Shown in pieces: positions 1 through 9,800 of a stretch of 64,000 nucleotides of DNA. This DNA is from JBMOMT01 sp049324835 (lineage in GTDB: Bacteria > Chloroflexota > Anaerolineae > CAYNKW01). Positions within the stretch are counted from its first letter, which is position 1, and every line of letters starts with the position of its first letter. The position numbers were made by a program, and so were the translations under genes. The DNA lies in assembly GCA_049324835.1 (NCBI GenBank), contig JBMOMT010000031.1:43351-107350 (forward strand), read 5' to 3'. The notes under the pieces were generated by a model that made no database searches, was not told the origin of the DNA, and saw only the letters and a program-made list of their open reading frames with translations.

Positions 1-946
1 TAGCAGCCTCCAGGTCTGGAACAGCACCCAGGTGACCATTTTGGAGGCCCGCTCACCGCGCTTTTCCAGCAGCCCTCACGCCACACGCATCGTGGTGGAG
101 GTGGAGAGCGGCCGGGTGATCCTTGGCGTAGCGCCTGAAAGCGGGGAACGTCGCCGCCATTTTGAGGTGCGCACGCCTCACGGCGTGATCGGGCTGCAAG
201 AGGGTAATTATTCGGTCAGTGTGACTCAGACCGAGACAGAAGTGAGCGTGCGCACCGTGCGGGCGGTGGGCCAGGCCACGCTAGAGGCGGCCAACGAGCG
301 CGTGACGCTGCAATTGGGCGAGCGCGGGCGCATAACGGGCGGACAACCGCCAGAGGGCCCTCTGCCGGGCCAACACAACCTGCTGGTCAACGGCGATTTT
401 CAGCAGCCGCTCTCGACCGGCTGGATCGTCTGGGAGAGTCACGACAAAAAGGAAGAAGAGGCCGGCTCGGTCTCGGTGGAGGCGGTCAACGAGCGGCAGG
501 TGGTGCATTTTGTGCGGCGGGGGGGCAATCAGCAACACGCCGAGAACGGCATCCGGCAAGAGCTGAACATCGATGTGCGCAACATGAGTGCGCTCCAGAT
601 CCAGCTCAACGTCAAGCTGATCTACCAGAGCCTGTCTGGCGGCGGTTGGCTCAGTTCCGAGTTTCCGCTGATGGTGCGCCTGCGTTACCGCGATGCCAAC
701 GGCTCGGAGCGTGAGTGGCTGCGTGGTTTTTATTATGCCAATTGGGAGAACCGCTCGGTGAACGATCAGGAGGCCAACCGTGGCCTGCTCATTCCGCAGA
801 ACATCTGGCGGCCTTTTGAATCGGAGAACCTGATGCTCACTTTGGGCGATCAAAAACCGGCGCATCTGATCTCGTTGGCGGTGTATGCCTCGGGCCACGA
901 TTACGAGAGTATGGTATCAGATGTGGGAGTGCTGGTCAAAGAATAG
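1..946 (+). CDS. FecR-domain protein, 5' end outside window
   Basis: The reading frame is open from the first bases of the window, so the gene begins upstream; a GTG at 32 is only the first possible internal start. The first ~110 visible residues (VESGRVILGV, then FEVRTPHGVIGLQEGNYSV, ending in QLGERGRI) look like a FecR domain, a beta fold that in other systems sits outside the membrane and transmits signals or binds polymers. Residues ~120-304 resemble a carbohydrate-binding-type beta sandwich (NGDFQQPLSTGWIVWES is a typical start). No membrane segment is visible in the part present. It stops 64 nt before the FG-GAP protein, so the two are probably co-transcribed. The domain call is moderate; the function is unknown. 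Confidence 0.55.
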   Translation, partial: SSLQVWNSTQVTILEARSPRFSSSPHATRIVVEVESGRVILGVAPESGERRRHFEVRTPHGVIGLQEGNYSVSVTQTETEVSVRTVRAVGQATLEAANERVTLQLGERGRITGGQPPEGPLPGQHNLLVNGDFQQPLSTGWIVWESHDKKEEEAGSVSVEAVNERQVVHFVRRGGNQQHAENGIRQELNIDVRNMSALQIQLNVKLIYQSLSGGGWLSSEFPLMVRLRYRDANGSEREWLRGFYYANWENRSVNDQEANRGLLIPQNIWRPFESENLMLTLGDQKPAHLISLAVYASGHDYESMVSDVGVLVKE

Positions 947-1009
947 TGGTTGGTGGTCGCTGCCGATGGCTGGCGGCGAAACGGTAACGATGTGGCCTGG
1001 AGGCCGAGC

Positions 1010-2473
1010 ATGAACAGATACGTATGCCTCGTCGTGATCCTGGTACTCGTTCTGGCGTCGATGGGGCAAAAACTCACCGGCATAACCCAGGGTCTGCCCG
1101 TCGAGGGTGTCCTGAGCCTCGGTGATTGGTCGGTGGAGGGTGATCAGCAGGGCGGTGACCTCGGGGCGGCCGTGGCCACGGCGGGCGATTTTGACGGCGA
1201 CGGTTATGCCGATGTCGTCATCGGTGTGCCGGTGTACGATAAAGATGCGTCGAACGACGGCGCGGTGCTGGTCTTTTTCGGTTCTGGTTCGGGTTTGGGT
1301 GATATGCCCCCTGACTGGGCCGTGGGCAGCGGCAACCAGGGCTCTCGCTTTGGCTGTTCGGTGGGCGCGGCCGGCGACGTGAACCAGGACGGGTTCGATG
1401 ACCTCGTCGTTGGGGCGCAGGATTTTAACAACGGCGTGACGAGAACCGGCGCAGCCTTTGTTTTTTATGGCGCGCCGCGCTCCAGTTTGAGCGCCACCCC
1501 TGCCTGGAGTTACGTGAGCGATCAACAAGACTCCCAGTTAGGCGTCTCGGTGGGCGCGGCCGGCGACGTAAACGGCGATGGTTACGCCGACATCATCGTC
1601 GGCGCGCGCTGGTACGACGATGGCCAGACCAACGAAGGGGCGGCGCTGGTCTTTTTCGGCTCCGATGCTGGGCCGAGCGACGTCGCCGACTGGATGATCG
1701 AGGGTGATCAGTCTGGCGCGAGCCTGGGCTCGTCGGTGGCCACGGCCGGCGACGTGAACGGCGATGGCTACAGCGACGTTATCGTTGGGGCGCCTTATTA
1801 CGATTGCGCTGCCGGTGAAGACGCCGGTGCTGTTTTCGTTTATCTTGGCTCGGCGACCGGTTTGAGTCAGAGCGCCGGCTGGTGGTTCTGTGGCGCCCAG
1901 GCGGGCGGCTGGCTCGGCGCGGCGGTGAGCACGGCCGGCGATATCAACGGCGATGGCTACGCCGACGTGATCGTCGGCGCGCCGCATTATGATGGCGACC
2001 AGGCCGATGTGGGGGCTATGCTGGCTTTTTACGGCTCACCCTCGATTTTGCCGGCAACCCCCAACTGGCAGGCCGAAGGCGCTGAGACCGGTTGGAGCTT
2101 TGGCGCGTCGGTGGGCGCGGCGGGTGATGTCAACGGCGGCGGCTACGACGATATCATCGTCGGCGCGCCGTACTTGACGCGAGATCAGGCGCGCGAAGGA
2201 GGCGCTTTTGTCTTCCGTGGCTCTGCCATAGGGCTGTTTGGTTCGGCTTTTTGGCAGGGCGAGGGCAACAAGAGCGAAACCGAGTTTGGCGCGTCGGTGG
2301 GCGCGGCCGGCGACGTGGACGGCGATGGTTATGCCGATGTCATTATCGGCGCCCCTGAGTTCAAAAAGAACACCATTCGTTACGGTAAAGCACTGGTCCA
2401 TTTCGGCGCTCAGGCTCAAGACCCCGATCTGGCCTCGGTTTACCTGCCGCTGATCTGGCGCGCGTCTCATTGA
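1010..2473 (+). CDS. secreted FG-GAP repeat (integrin-alpha-like) protein
   Basis: I start it at the ATG at 1010 because a hydrophobic signal peptide follows at once (MNRYVCLVVILVLVLASMG) and a GAGG sequence lies 6-7 nt upstream; the open frame itself extends back to 950. The mature protein is seven tandem FG-GAP repeats of ~60 residues, each with a calcium-loop core such as AGDVNGDGYADVIVGAP, expected to form a seven-bladed beta-propeller as in integrin alpha chains. In repeat six the loop reads DVNGGGYDD, losing one Asp. The protein ends in VYLPLIWRASH, a C-terminal tail shared with the large protein at 6830. Location is extracellular or surface; partners are unknown. It follows the FecR-like gene closely. 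Confidence 0.85.
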   Translation: MNRYVCLVVILVLVLASMGQKLTGITQGLPVEGVLSLGDWSVEGDQQGGDLGAAVATAGDFDGDGYADVVIGVPVYDKDASNDGAVLVFFGSGSGLGDMPPDWAVGSGNQGSRFGCSVGAAGDVNQDGFDDLVVGAQDFNNGVTRTGAAFVFYGAPRSSLSATPAWSYVSDQQDSQLGVSVGAAGDVNGDGYADIIVGARWYDDGQTNEGAALVFFGSDAGPSDVADWMIEGDQSGASLGSSVATAGDVNGDGYSDVIVGAPYYDCAAGEDAGAVFVYLGSATGLSQSAGWWFCGAQAGGWLGAAVSTAGDINGDGYADVIVGAPHYDGDQADVGAMLAFYGSPSILPATPNWQAEGAETGWSFGASVGAAGDVNGGGYDDIIVGAPYLTRDQAREGGAFVFRGSAIGLFGSAFWQGEGNKSETEFGASVGAAGDVDGDGYADVIIGAPEFKKNTIRYGKALVHFGAQAQDPDLASVYLPLIWRASH

Positions 2474-2510
2474 TGTTACAATTGACCAGATAACCAAGAC
2501 CCCAACGCTT

Positions 2511-2566
2511 TTCTAACGATTCTTTAACTTTTTTCTAACCTTTCTGACACTTTTGCGTGTTAGAAT
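2511..2566 (+). promoter_or_regulatory. Pho-box-like 11-bp direct repeats with -10 box
   Basis: Four consecutive 11-nt units read TTCTAACGATT, CTTTAACTTTT, TTCTAACCTTT and CTGACACTTTT (2511-2554). A -10-like TAGAAT follows at 2561-2566, and there is no good -35 hexamer 17 nt upstream of it. Direct repeats with 11-nt period replacing the -35 are the usual layout of OmpR/PhoB-family activated promoters. It faces the sensor kinase gene. The regulator is not identified. Confidence 0.5.
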
Positions 2567-2665
2567 AGTGCTGTGGTTTGTGGCCTTTGAGAGGGTGCCC
2601 AGGATGTATCCGATGGGGTGTTCTACTGGGAGTGGAATGTATATCGCGTCGGCTGAGCACATACC

Positions 2666-5320
2666 TTGCTGCTATGTGCTTTTCGCGTTTTTCAGCGACA
2701 GTGGTGTCTGGAGGGGCTGTTGAAGGGTCTTTTCGATCTGCTGCTGGTGTGGATGAGTCGATTTGCCGGCGGGCCTGGCCCAAAGGAAGATAATCTTTTG
2801 CGCTTTTCGTTGCCGGCGGTGGTTTGGTTTGTGCTGTTCATCATCGCCTGGACCAGGCAGCGCCAGCACGAGTTGCCTCGCGAAAAACTTCTCGTATGGG
2901 GTTTTGGTCTGGGGCTGGCCCGCGAGTTGTTCATGTTGAGCCACGTGGCCATGCAGTTGATGGACACCTCTGGCCAAACCCAGGACTCTTTATTTGTCGA
3001 GCCATTGGAGCACGCCCTGACCCTGGCAGCCATCGTTATGGTTGGCGGGGCTTTTTTACGTTACATTTTGGACGATACCGCTGTGGCGCGTCGTTATCTG
3101 GCGGTGGGGTTGACCGCCACCGGCGTGTGTTACGTGGCCACATCCTGGTGGTGGGCGCAACATGCGGCGCTCCATTCGGGCAGCCGCTTCAACCAAACGT
3201 GGGGAGGGGTGCTCTTTCACGGGGCCACGTCGGTGTTGTCTATAGTTGCCATCGGCTTGCTGTTCAGAAAGCGGGGCTGGCTGCGTAACGTGGTGACGCT
3301 GGCGTTGTTCTTTTTCTTCCTCAGCGGCTTTTTAAAAATCGTCAACTTTGCCGCCCAACGCGCGTTCGCCGATGTCATCTGTCCGTTTGCCAATGGTTTT
3401 CACATCCTGGCTGTACCCTTGTTGGGCTATGTCTACCTGCGCGAGCAGGCCATCGAGAAACAACAGGCCCAGGAAGAGTTGGCGGCCTATCGTGATCATC
3501 TGGAAGAGTTGGTGGAAGATCGGACCATCGAATTGACGCGGATCAACGAGCAGCTTCAGTGTGAGATCGTCGAGCGCGAGCGCGCCGAAACCGAGATCGC
3601 GCGGCGCAACAGTGAGCTGGCGGCGCAGAACGCCATCGCCGCTACCATCAGTCAGTCGTTAGACCTGGAAACCATTCTGCACACTGCGCTCGATATGGTG
3701 CTGGGCGTGTTGGGCATGGAAGTGGGCAGCATCTACCTGCTAGGCTCGGACGGTGAGAGCCTGAGGTTGCGGGTGCATCGCGGCAGAATGTCTACCGAGC
3801 AGTTGGCCGAACAGGCCCGGCAAGAATGTCCCTGCGGCGGTATCTGCAAGCGGGCGGTGCAAGAGATGAAGCCGTTTGTCCTGGATGTCACCACCCTGCC
3901 GAGCGAGCGACGTTCGGTCTTTATGGTGGCCGAGGGGCTGCAGACGCTGGTCACTGCGCCGCTGCTTTCCAAGGGGCGGGCCGTGGGCGCGCTGACGCTG
4001 GGTGCGCGGCGCCCCGACGCCATCTCGGCGCTGCAATTGGAATTGTTGAACGGCATCGCCCAGCAGATCGGCATCGCCGTGGATAACGCGCGCCTCTACC
4101 ACGAAACGGAGCGTTGGGTCGAAGAGCTGGCTCTGTTACACGAGGTGAGCGTCTTTTTGACCTCTACTCTGGACGCCGTGACCATCTACGACCAGATCAC
4201 GGAGCAGACGGCCAAGCTGCTGGGGTGCCAGATGACGGCCATCTTTTTGTGGGATGGCCAGGCGCAGCAGGCGGTGGGCATGTCGGGCTACGGCATGGAT
4301 GGGCAGAGCGTGGATGGGCGGCGCATGTCGCTGGGGGAATGTGGCTTGCTCGATGATCTGATGCTGCATCGGCGTTTTGTGATCGTCGAGGACGTGGCTC
4401 AGGAGCCGGTGCTGCTCAACTCCTGGATCGGAGATTTTGGCGTCAGAGCGCTTTTGGGTCTGCCGTTGTGGGGCAAAGAGACGCCGCTGGGTTTTTTGTT
4501 CGTGATGGAAGCGGGCCAGCCCCGCAAGTGGCAACTGGACGAGTTGGAGCTCATCGAGAGTTTTATCAACCTGGCGGCCATCGCCCTGGAGAACGCCCAG
4601 TTGCATGCCCAGGTGGAAAAGGCGGCCGTTCTGGAAGAGCGCCATCGCATCGCTGCCGATATGCACGACGGCCTGGCGCAGACACTCAGTTACATGGGCC
4701 TGCGGGTGGACCGGGCGGCAGAGTTGATCCAACAGCAGTGCCACCAGGATGCCCTGAGTGAGCTGCATGGCCTGCGTGAGGCCGTTGGCCAGGCCTCGCG
4801 TGAGGTGCGCCGCTCTATCGCCAGCCTGCAGGCAAACCCCAAGCCGCGCCAGCCGCTGCAAGACAGGTTATCGGTGATCGTCAACGAGTTTGCGATGGAA
4901 GGCGGTCCGCCGATCACCCTGGCTTCTCGATTAGAGTCGCCGCTGTTTTTACCGTCGAGCCACGTGGAGCAGATCACGCGCGTGGTGCAGGAAGCCCTGA
5001 CCAACGCCCGGCGCCACGCCCAGGCCGAAAACATTTGTATTTCACTGGAAGAACTGGACTCGACAGCAAGAATCATCATTCGAGATGACGGGCAGGGCTT
5101 TGACCCGGCTTCTCCACTGGCCGACGGCGCCGATCATTTTGGGCTGAGTATCATGCGCGCCCGGGCTGCTCGTATCGGGGGGCAGTTACACATCGATTCG
5201 GCGCCAGGACAGGGCACGCAGGTGGTGATGACGTTTTCGCTGGACCCCGATACATTGAACCGCGAACGTGACGACATGCATCGCACTTTTGACGAGCAGA
5301 CAAAGCAGATAGAGCGGTGA
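2666..5320 (+). CDS. membrane sensor histidine kinase, two GAF domains, NarL/HisKA_3 type
   Basis: This is the sensor of a two-component pair. Several hydrophobic segments fill residues ~45-265, then a coiled coil (EKQQAQEELAAYRDHLEELVEDRT), two GAF domains (~325-475 and ~485-645), a HisKA_3 dimerisation domain with the phospho-accepting His at about residue 667 (IAADMHDGLAQTL) and a HATPase domain (DDGQGFDP, then GLSIMRARA). The first GAF has a Cys group (QECPCGGIC, ~390) that could bind a metal or cluster; this is a guess. The start is uncertain: ATG 2666 gives the longest product, TTG 2720 follows GGAGGGG but only three bases away, and ATG 2753 is also possible. Its stop is 15 nt before the likely start of the response regulator, so the pair is one operon. 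Confidence 0.9.
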   Translation: MLLCAFRVFQRQWCLEGLLKGLFDLLLVWMSRFAGGPGPKEDNLLRFSLPAVVWFVLFIIAWTRQRQHELPREKLLVWGFGLGLARELFMLSHVAMQLMDTSGQTQDSLFVEPLEHALTLAAIVMVGGAFLRYILDDTAVARRYLAVGLTATGVCYVATSWWWAQHAALHSGSRFNQTWGGVLFHGATSVLSIVAIGLLFRKRGWLRNVVTLALFFFFLSGFLKIVNFAAQRAFADVICPFANGFHILAVPLLGYVYLREQAIEKQQAQEELAAYRDHLEELVEDRTIELTRINEQLQCEIVERERAETEIARRNSELAAQNAIAATISQSLDLETILHTALDMVLGVLGMEVGSIYLLGSDGESLRLRVHRGRMSTEQLAEQARQECPCGGICKRAVQEMKPFVLDVTTLPSERRSVFMVAEGLQTLVTAPLLSKGRAVGALTLGARRPDAISALQLELLNGIAQQIGIAVDNARLYHETERWVEELALLHEVSVFLTSTLDAVTIYDQITEQTAKLLGCQMTAIFLWDGQAQQAVGMSGYGMDGQSVDGRRMSLGECGLLDDLMLHRRFVIVEDVAQEPVLLNSWIGDFGVRALLGLPLWGKETPLGFLFVMEAGQPRKWQLDELELIESFINLAAIALENAQLHAQVEKAAVLEERHRIAADMHDGLAQTLSYMGLRVDRAAELIQQQCHQDALSELHGLREAVGQASREVRRSIASLQANPKPRQPLQDRLSVIVNEFAMEGGPPITLASRLESPLFLPSSHVEQITRVVQEALTNARRHAQAENICISLEELDSTARIIIRDDGQGFDPASPLADGADHFGLSIMRARAARIGGQLHIDSAPGQGTQVVMTFSLDPDTLNRERDDMHRTFDEQTKQIER

Positions 5321-5334
5321 CAGGGGTGAAAGAC

Positions 5335-6015
5335 ATGGACAAGATCCGCACGCTATTGGCCGACGATCATCAGTTGTTTCGTGAAGGGCTGGCCAACATC
5401 CTCAACGCCCAACCGGATTTCGAGGTGGTGGGCGAGGCGGGCGACGGGCTGGAGGTGCTGGTCAAAGCCCGTGAGTTGATGCCCGATCTGATCCTGATGG
5501 ACATTGGCATGCCGGGTTGTGATGGTCTGGAGGCCACGCAGCGCATCAAGAACGAGCTGCCCTCTGTGATCGTCGTGGTGCTCACCGTGCGCGACGAGGA
5601 CGAAAAGCTCTTTCAGGCCATTCGCAACGGGGCGCAGGGTTACCTGCTCAAGAGCATCCGCTCCTGGGAGATGGTGGATCTGCTGCGCGGCGCCATGCGC
5701 GGCGAGGCAGCCATCACGGCGGCGTTGGGAGGTCGTATGTTGGAAGAGTTTCGCCGCATGGGCCAGCAGGCGCGCCGATTGCCAGAAGACGAGGCGGTGA
5801 TGCTCACGCAACGCGAGCGCGAGGTGCTGAGCCTGGTGGCCGAGTGCGCCAGCGATCAAGAGATCGCCGACCAACTCTGCATCAGCGTTCACACCGTCAA
5901 GAGCCACATGCGCAACATCCTGGCCAAGCTCCAGTTGGGGCGGCGTCACGAGGCGGCCCTGTTTGCCATGCGCGAAGGGTTGATCCCACCCGCCAACGGT
6001 TACGTCCGCACATAG
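5335..6015 (+). CDS. NarL/LuxR-type response regulator
   Basis: This is the partner of the kinase just upstream. ATG 5335 is chosen over GTG 5317 because AGGGGTG lies 7-8 nt before it and the protein then starts directly with the receiver strand (MDKIRTLLADDH). The receiver has acidic residues D10/D11, phospho-acceptor D56 (LILMDIGMPG) and the conserved Lys K106 (GYLLKS). The C-terminal LuxR helix-turn-helix runs from LTQREREVLSLV through SVHTVKSHMRNIL. Length 226 residues is normal for the family. A strong terminator follows, so the operon probably ends here. Target genes cannot be read from sequence; the respiratory block just downstream is a natural candidate. Confidence 0.93.
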   Translation: MDKIRTLLADDHQLFREGLANILNAQPDFEVVGEAGDGLEVLVKARELMPDLILMDIGMPGCDGLEATQRIKNELPSVIVVVLTVRDEDEKLFQAIRNGAQGYLLKSIRSWEMVDLLRGAMRGEAAITAALGGRMLEEFRRMGQQARRLPEDEAVMLTQREREVLSLVAECASDQEIADQLCISVHTVKSHMRNILAKLQLGRRHEAALFAMREGLIPPANGYVRT

Positions 6016-6106
6016 CTGGCGCTGGGGTCGTGTGGCAATTCGAGTGTCCGGTAGTGAGATTCGATAATTAGCCGTTCGGCGCACCAGAACTAGTCCTTTT
6101 ACCCAG

Positions 6107-6135
6107 AGAGCGATCAAAAAGATCGCTCTTTTTTC
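6107..6135 (+). terminator. rho-independent terminator after kinase/regulator operon
   Basis: A perfect 9-bp stem AGAGCGATC / GATCGCTCT with an AAAAA loop is followed by a run of Ts. Confidence 0.92.
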
Positions 6136-6226
6136 ATTCCCCTGGCAGATGTCGCGGGATAGAGATCGGCGGGCAGGTGTGGTACTATGGTACTGTAGCC
6201 GATTTCACTGGCGATTGGGGTGCTCA

Positions 6227-6652
6227 ATGGCAAAACAAAGGCTCGTGGTGCTCTTTGGTGATTCGCTGCTCATGGATACGGTAGAGGCCAGCCTGGCAGA
6301 ACTGGAAGAATGGGGCGTGATGCGAGTGCACACCGGCGTTGTCGATGTCATCGGGCGGCTCGATGCGCTCCGTCCGGATCTGATCGTCTTCGATCTGGAC
6401 ACCCCACACACCCAGTTCCTCCTGCCGTATCTGCGCCAGCAACCTGACGCTGCTCTCCTGGGCCTGGATATCACTTGCAGTCGGGTGGTGGCCCTGTCCA
6501 GTCGCCACTATTCTGCCCCGACTTTTGCCGATCTGGCCCAGGTGATCGAGAACCATCTCTCTCGTGCGGAACGAGAGGGCGAACCATACGATGTGGTGTT
6601 CGATGACTCACCAAACATTCTTTCGGCCTGGGGCGAGTTCGTGGATAGGTGA
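6227..6652 (+). CDS. receiver-like protein of unknown function
   Basis: Starting at ATG 6227 (GGGGTG 5 nt upstream) gives 141 residues. The first ~115 residues have the alternating strand/helix pattern of a response-regulator receiver: QRLVVLFGDSLLMD at the start and LRPDLIVFDLDTPHTQFL where the phospho-Asp would be. The usual acidic pair after strand 1 is reduced to a single Asp, and no helix-turn-helix follows. It may be a degenerate or atypical receiver acting by protein contact. It stands alone between a terminator and the large secreted-protein gene. The function is not recognised. Confidence 0.6.
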   Translation: MAKQRLVVLFGDSLLMDTVEASLAELEEWGVMRVHTGVVDVIGRLDALRPDLIVFDLDTPHTQFLLPYLRQQPDAALLGLDITCSRVVALSSRHYSAPTFADLAQVIENHLSRAEREGEPYDVVFDDSPNILSAWGEFVDR

Positions 6653-6829
6653 CCAGACCTGCTCTCCTGATGGCTGCTGCAAGAAAGGAGGCGCACTATC
6701 GAAAACAAAGCCACGTTGGCAGCACGACCACGTTCTGGTGCGGGGGCTCCATAAAGCCATGGCGCTCCAAGCAGCCGATCTAGGCAACATCAATACGACC
6801 TGACCTACGAAGATCAGGGAGGAGGAACC

Positions 6830-9800
6830 ATGAAACTCAGAGTTGTACTTTGCGCAATGTTGCTGCTGGTGTTGTTCACGAGCAGTGTCACCTTTGCCGA
6901 CGACGGTGTGATGTTCCGCCGCAACGTTTCCAAGACGCCGGATCAGGAGAGCGAGCGCGCCAATATCAACCACATGGCCTTCTACGTGCCGGCGCAAACC
7001 TCAGACGGCACGCTGACCAGCATCGAGTATTACGATGCTGCCGAGGCCTTGGTCGAAACTCGCGATTATGCCAAACCGCTGGTGGCGGTCTTTATCGACG
7101 CCCTGCCGGAAGAGCACATAGAGGACGCAGCGAACATCATGAGCGGTGGGGCCGGCATCGGCGCCCACGACGCCTACGCTGCCCTCTCGCTGGACGATGG
7201 CGCCACCTGGAAGCGCACCAATCTTTCGCTCTCGGCGGATCTGTCGTCCTTCACGTTGGCCGACGGCACGCCGTTCCCGGGCGACGCTCACAACATGACC
7301 TTTGCCATCGCCGGCGACAAGGTGCTGGTCGGCTGGATCAGCCGCTACTGCGACGGCGGCGCGCCGGCCTATACCTTAACCGATGAGAATGACGCCGATG
7401 GCGACGGTAATACCACCGAAAAACTCTACCCCGACATCTGGGGTGTGATGGGGACGCAGGGATCGGTGGATTACACCCTACAGGGCTTCCCCGAAGTGGG
7501 TGAGATCCCCTACTCCTGTGTCTGGGCCGCCCGTGGCGCGCTGCTGCCGGTCGAATTGGCAGACGGCAGTTCAGGCTACGACATCATCTGGACCAAGGCC
7601 GAGCGGCTGACCTCCGGACGGCGCGACGCCAACCGGCTGGAGATGAACGGCGACAGCGCCGCCGGTTTCATGATGGTCTGGCAGGAAGACCCCGAGGGGC
7701 TGCGGCCCGGTCAGGGCCTGGGCCCTGGCGAGGGCTGGTCTGGCGCAGTGGTCAACGGCAAGACCGACCTGTGGTATTCCTACATCTCGATGGCAGATTT
7801 TGTGCAGGTGCAGACCTCCGACGAGGATCTGACCCCCATCTCCATCTACGATTATATCGGCGAAACCATGCCCAAAGTGGCGGCGCCCATGGCCTTGCCC
7901 GTACGCCTGACCGACAACGATATGTGCAAGGCTTCCGGCTCGGAGCCCTACTGCTACATCGACTTTGAAAACGTGGACACAGAGGGCAACCTGATTCTGC
8001 CGGACGAGTTACCCACCGCCTCCACCGCCGAGTCTGATTTCTGCGCCACGCAGGTTTCCTGGACCACCCCTGGCGGCTCGACGCTCAATCTTTGCGTGGC
8101 TGAGGATGGCCGGGTGATGGCCGGTCGCGTGGGCGCTTCCCGGCCGCGGGTCAACGTCCAGCCTTACGACTCGGATGGCGACCTGGTTTACGATAGCGCC
8201 TGGGTCATCATGGGCGCTGAAGAATCCAAGGCATTGGGCGAGGGTTCGGTCGACGACATCGATGGTGATGAAGAAATCGAGCCGGAAGACATCGGCAAGA
8301 ACATGTGGTACTATACCTTCGATATGCTCAAGCCGGATGTCGTCCAGCAAGGTTTGATGCTCAACCAGCCGGCCATCGATCCAGAGACCGGAACGTTCTT
8401 TGAAACTCTGACCGATGACTGGGGCAACGAGTTCTACGGGACCGAGATATCGCGCCGTTTTTCCCACTTTTCCCAGCCCATCCACCAGATCGGTTCCAGC
8501 GGCGTCGGCGCAGTCCTGATCGTCAAGCAGGGCATCCTCAACCAGGGCGGCCCGGCCGACATCTTTTTGCGGCTGCTCAAGGTGCCAGATGAGGTCTGGA
8601 TCGCGTGCGAAACAGACGGCAATGCCGCGACAACCGAACGCTGCCTGCCCGCCGGCTACAACCCCTACGCCTACGAGAACCTGGTCTGCGACGAGTGGGC
8701 CTACACCGATGGCTCCAACCCGCGCTACCTGGAAGGTCTGTGCCTGAGCAACATGATCAACGTCTCCGGCACAACCATCGACGCCTGTGACAACGGCACC
8801 AGTGGTGAGACCTGCGCCGATGCCTTTCCCTGGGATGGCGGCGTCTCGCCGTTTCCCAAAGTCACCCAGTGGTCGCAAACCGTGGACAACCTGTCGGATC
8901 AGTCGTGGGCCAATCCCTATGATGTTTCCAAGGGCCACCGCGGCTTTATCGACGGCGACTTTATCATGATGATGTACGCCTGGTCGCCCAACTGGCAGGC
9001 CAACAGCGTCGGCAACGACCACTATAACCTCTACGCCCGCCGCTCCTTCGACGGCGGCCAGACCTGGACCACCACCCCGGCCAGCCTGGGCGGCGACGGC
9101 ACCGAAACCTGCGAGAACTTTAAAGGCGCCGACGGCACCATCACCACGGTCTGCACCACCTACGGCCCTGGCGAGTTCGAGCAGGCGCGCAACCTGTCGC
9201 AGCTCATCGGCAACAAAGAGACCATCCTCGACCCGCGTTACACGCCCACCGGCGGTCTCAAGATGTTGCCCATCACCGACCTGAAGGGAACCGGCTTTAC
9301 CGGCTACGATGACGACGTGCGCGACCCGTCCAAGTTCTTTATCGTCTACGAAACCGGCGACAACACCACCGTGGCCGAGGGTGAAGCCGTGCCGCTGGAT
9401 CTGTTCTACAGCCGGGCCACCGGCTGGGGCGACGACTATGACCTGGTCGAGTACTATAATTCTTCCACCGGCGAGACCGAGATGAGCTTTGACTGGCTGG
9501 AACACGACCGGGAAGACCTCTCCGGCGAGGCGGCCAACACCTGCAACAACGCCGGCACCTTTTACTATGTCATCTGGAACCAGTGGCAGGAAGACGAGTA
9601 CGAGAACGTCTCCGAAAGCGACGCCATCTTTCGCCGCATCATGTACCTGGAGGATGCAGAGGCCAATCCCACAGCGCAGATCCTCTTCGTCAGCGCCACC
9701 GAGGTGACCTACGAAGAGGGCGGCGAGATCGAGTTCGTCGGCTCCGGCCGCGACAACGACCGCATGGGCGACGAACAGGTCACGGCCTTCAAGTGGATTT

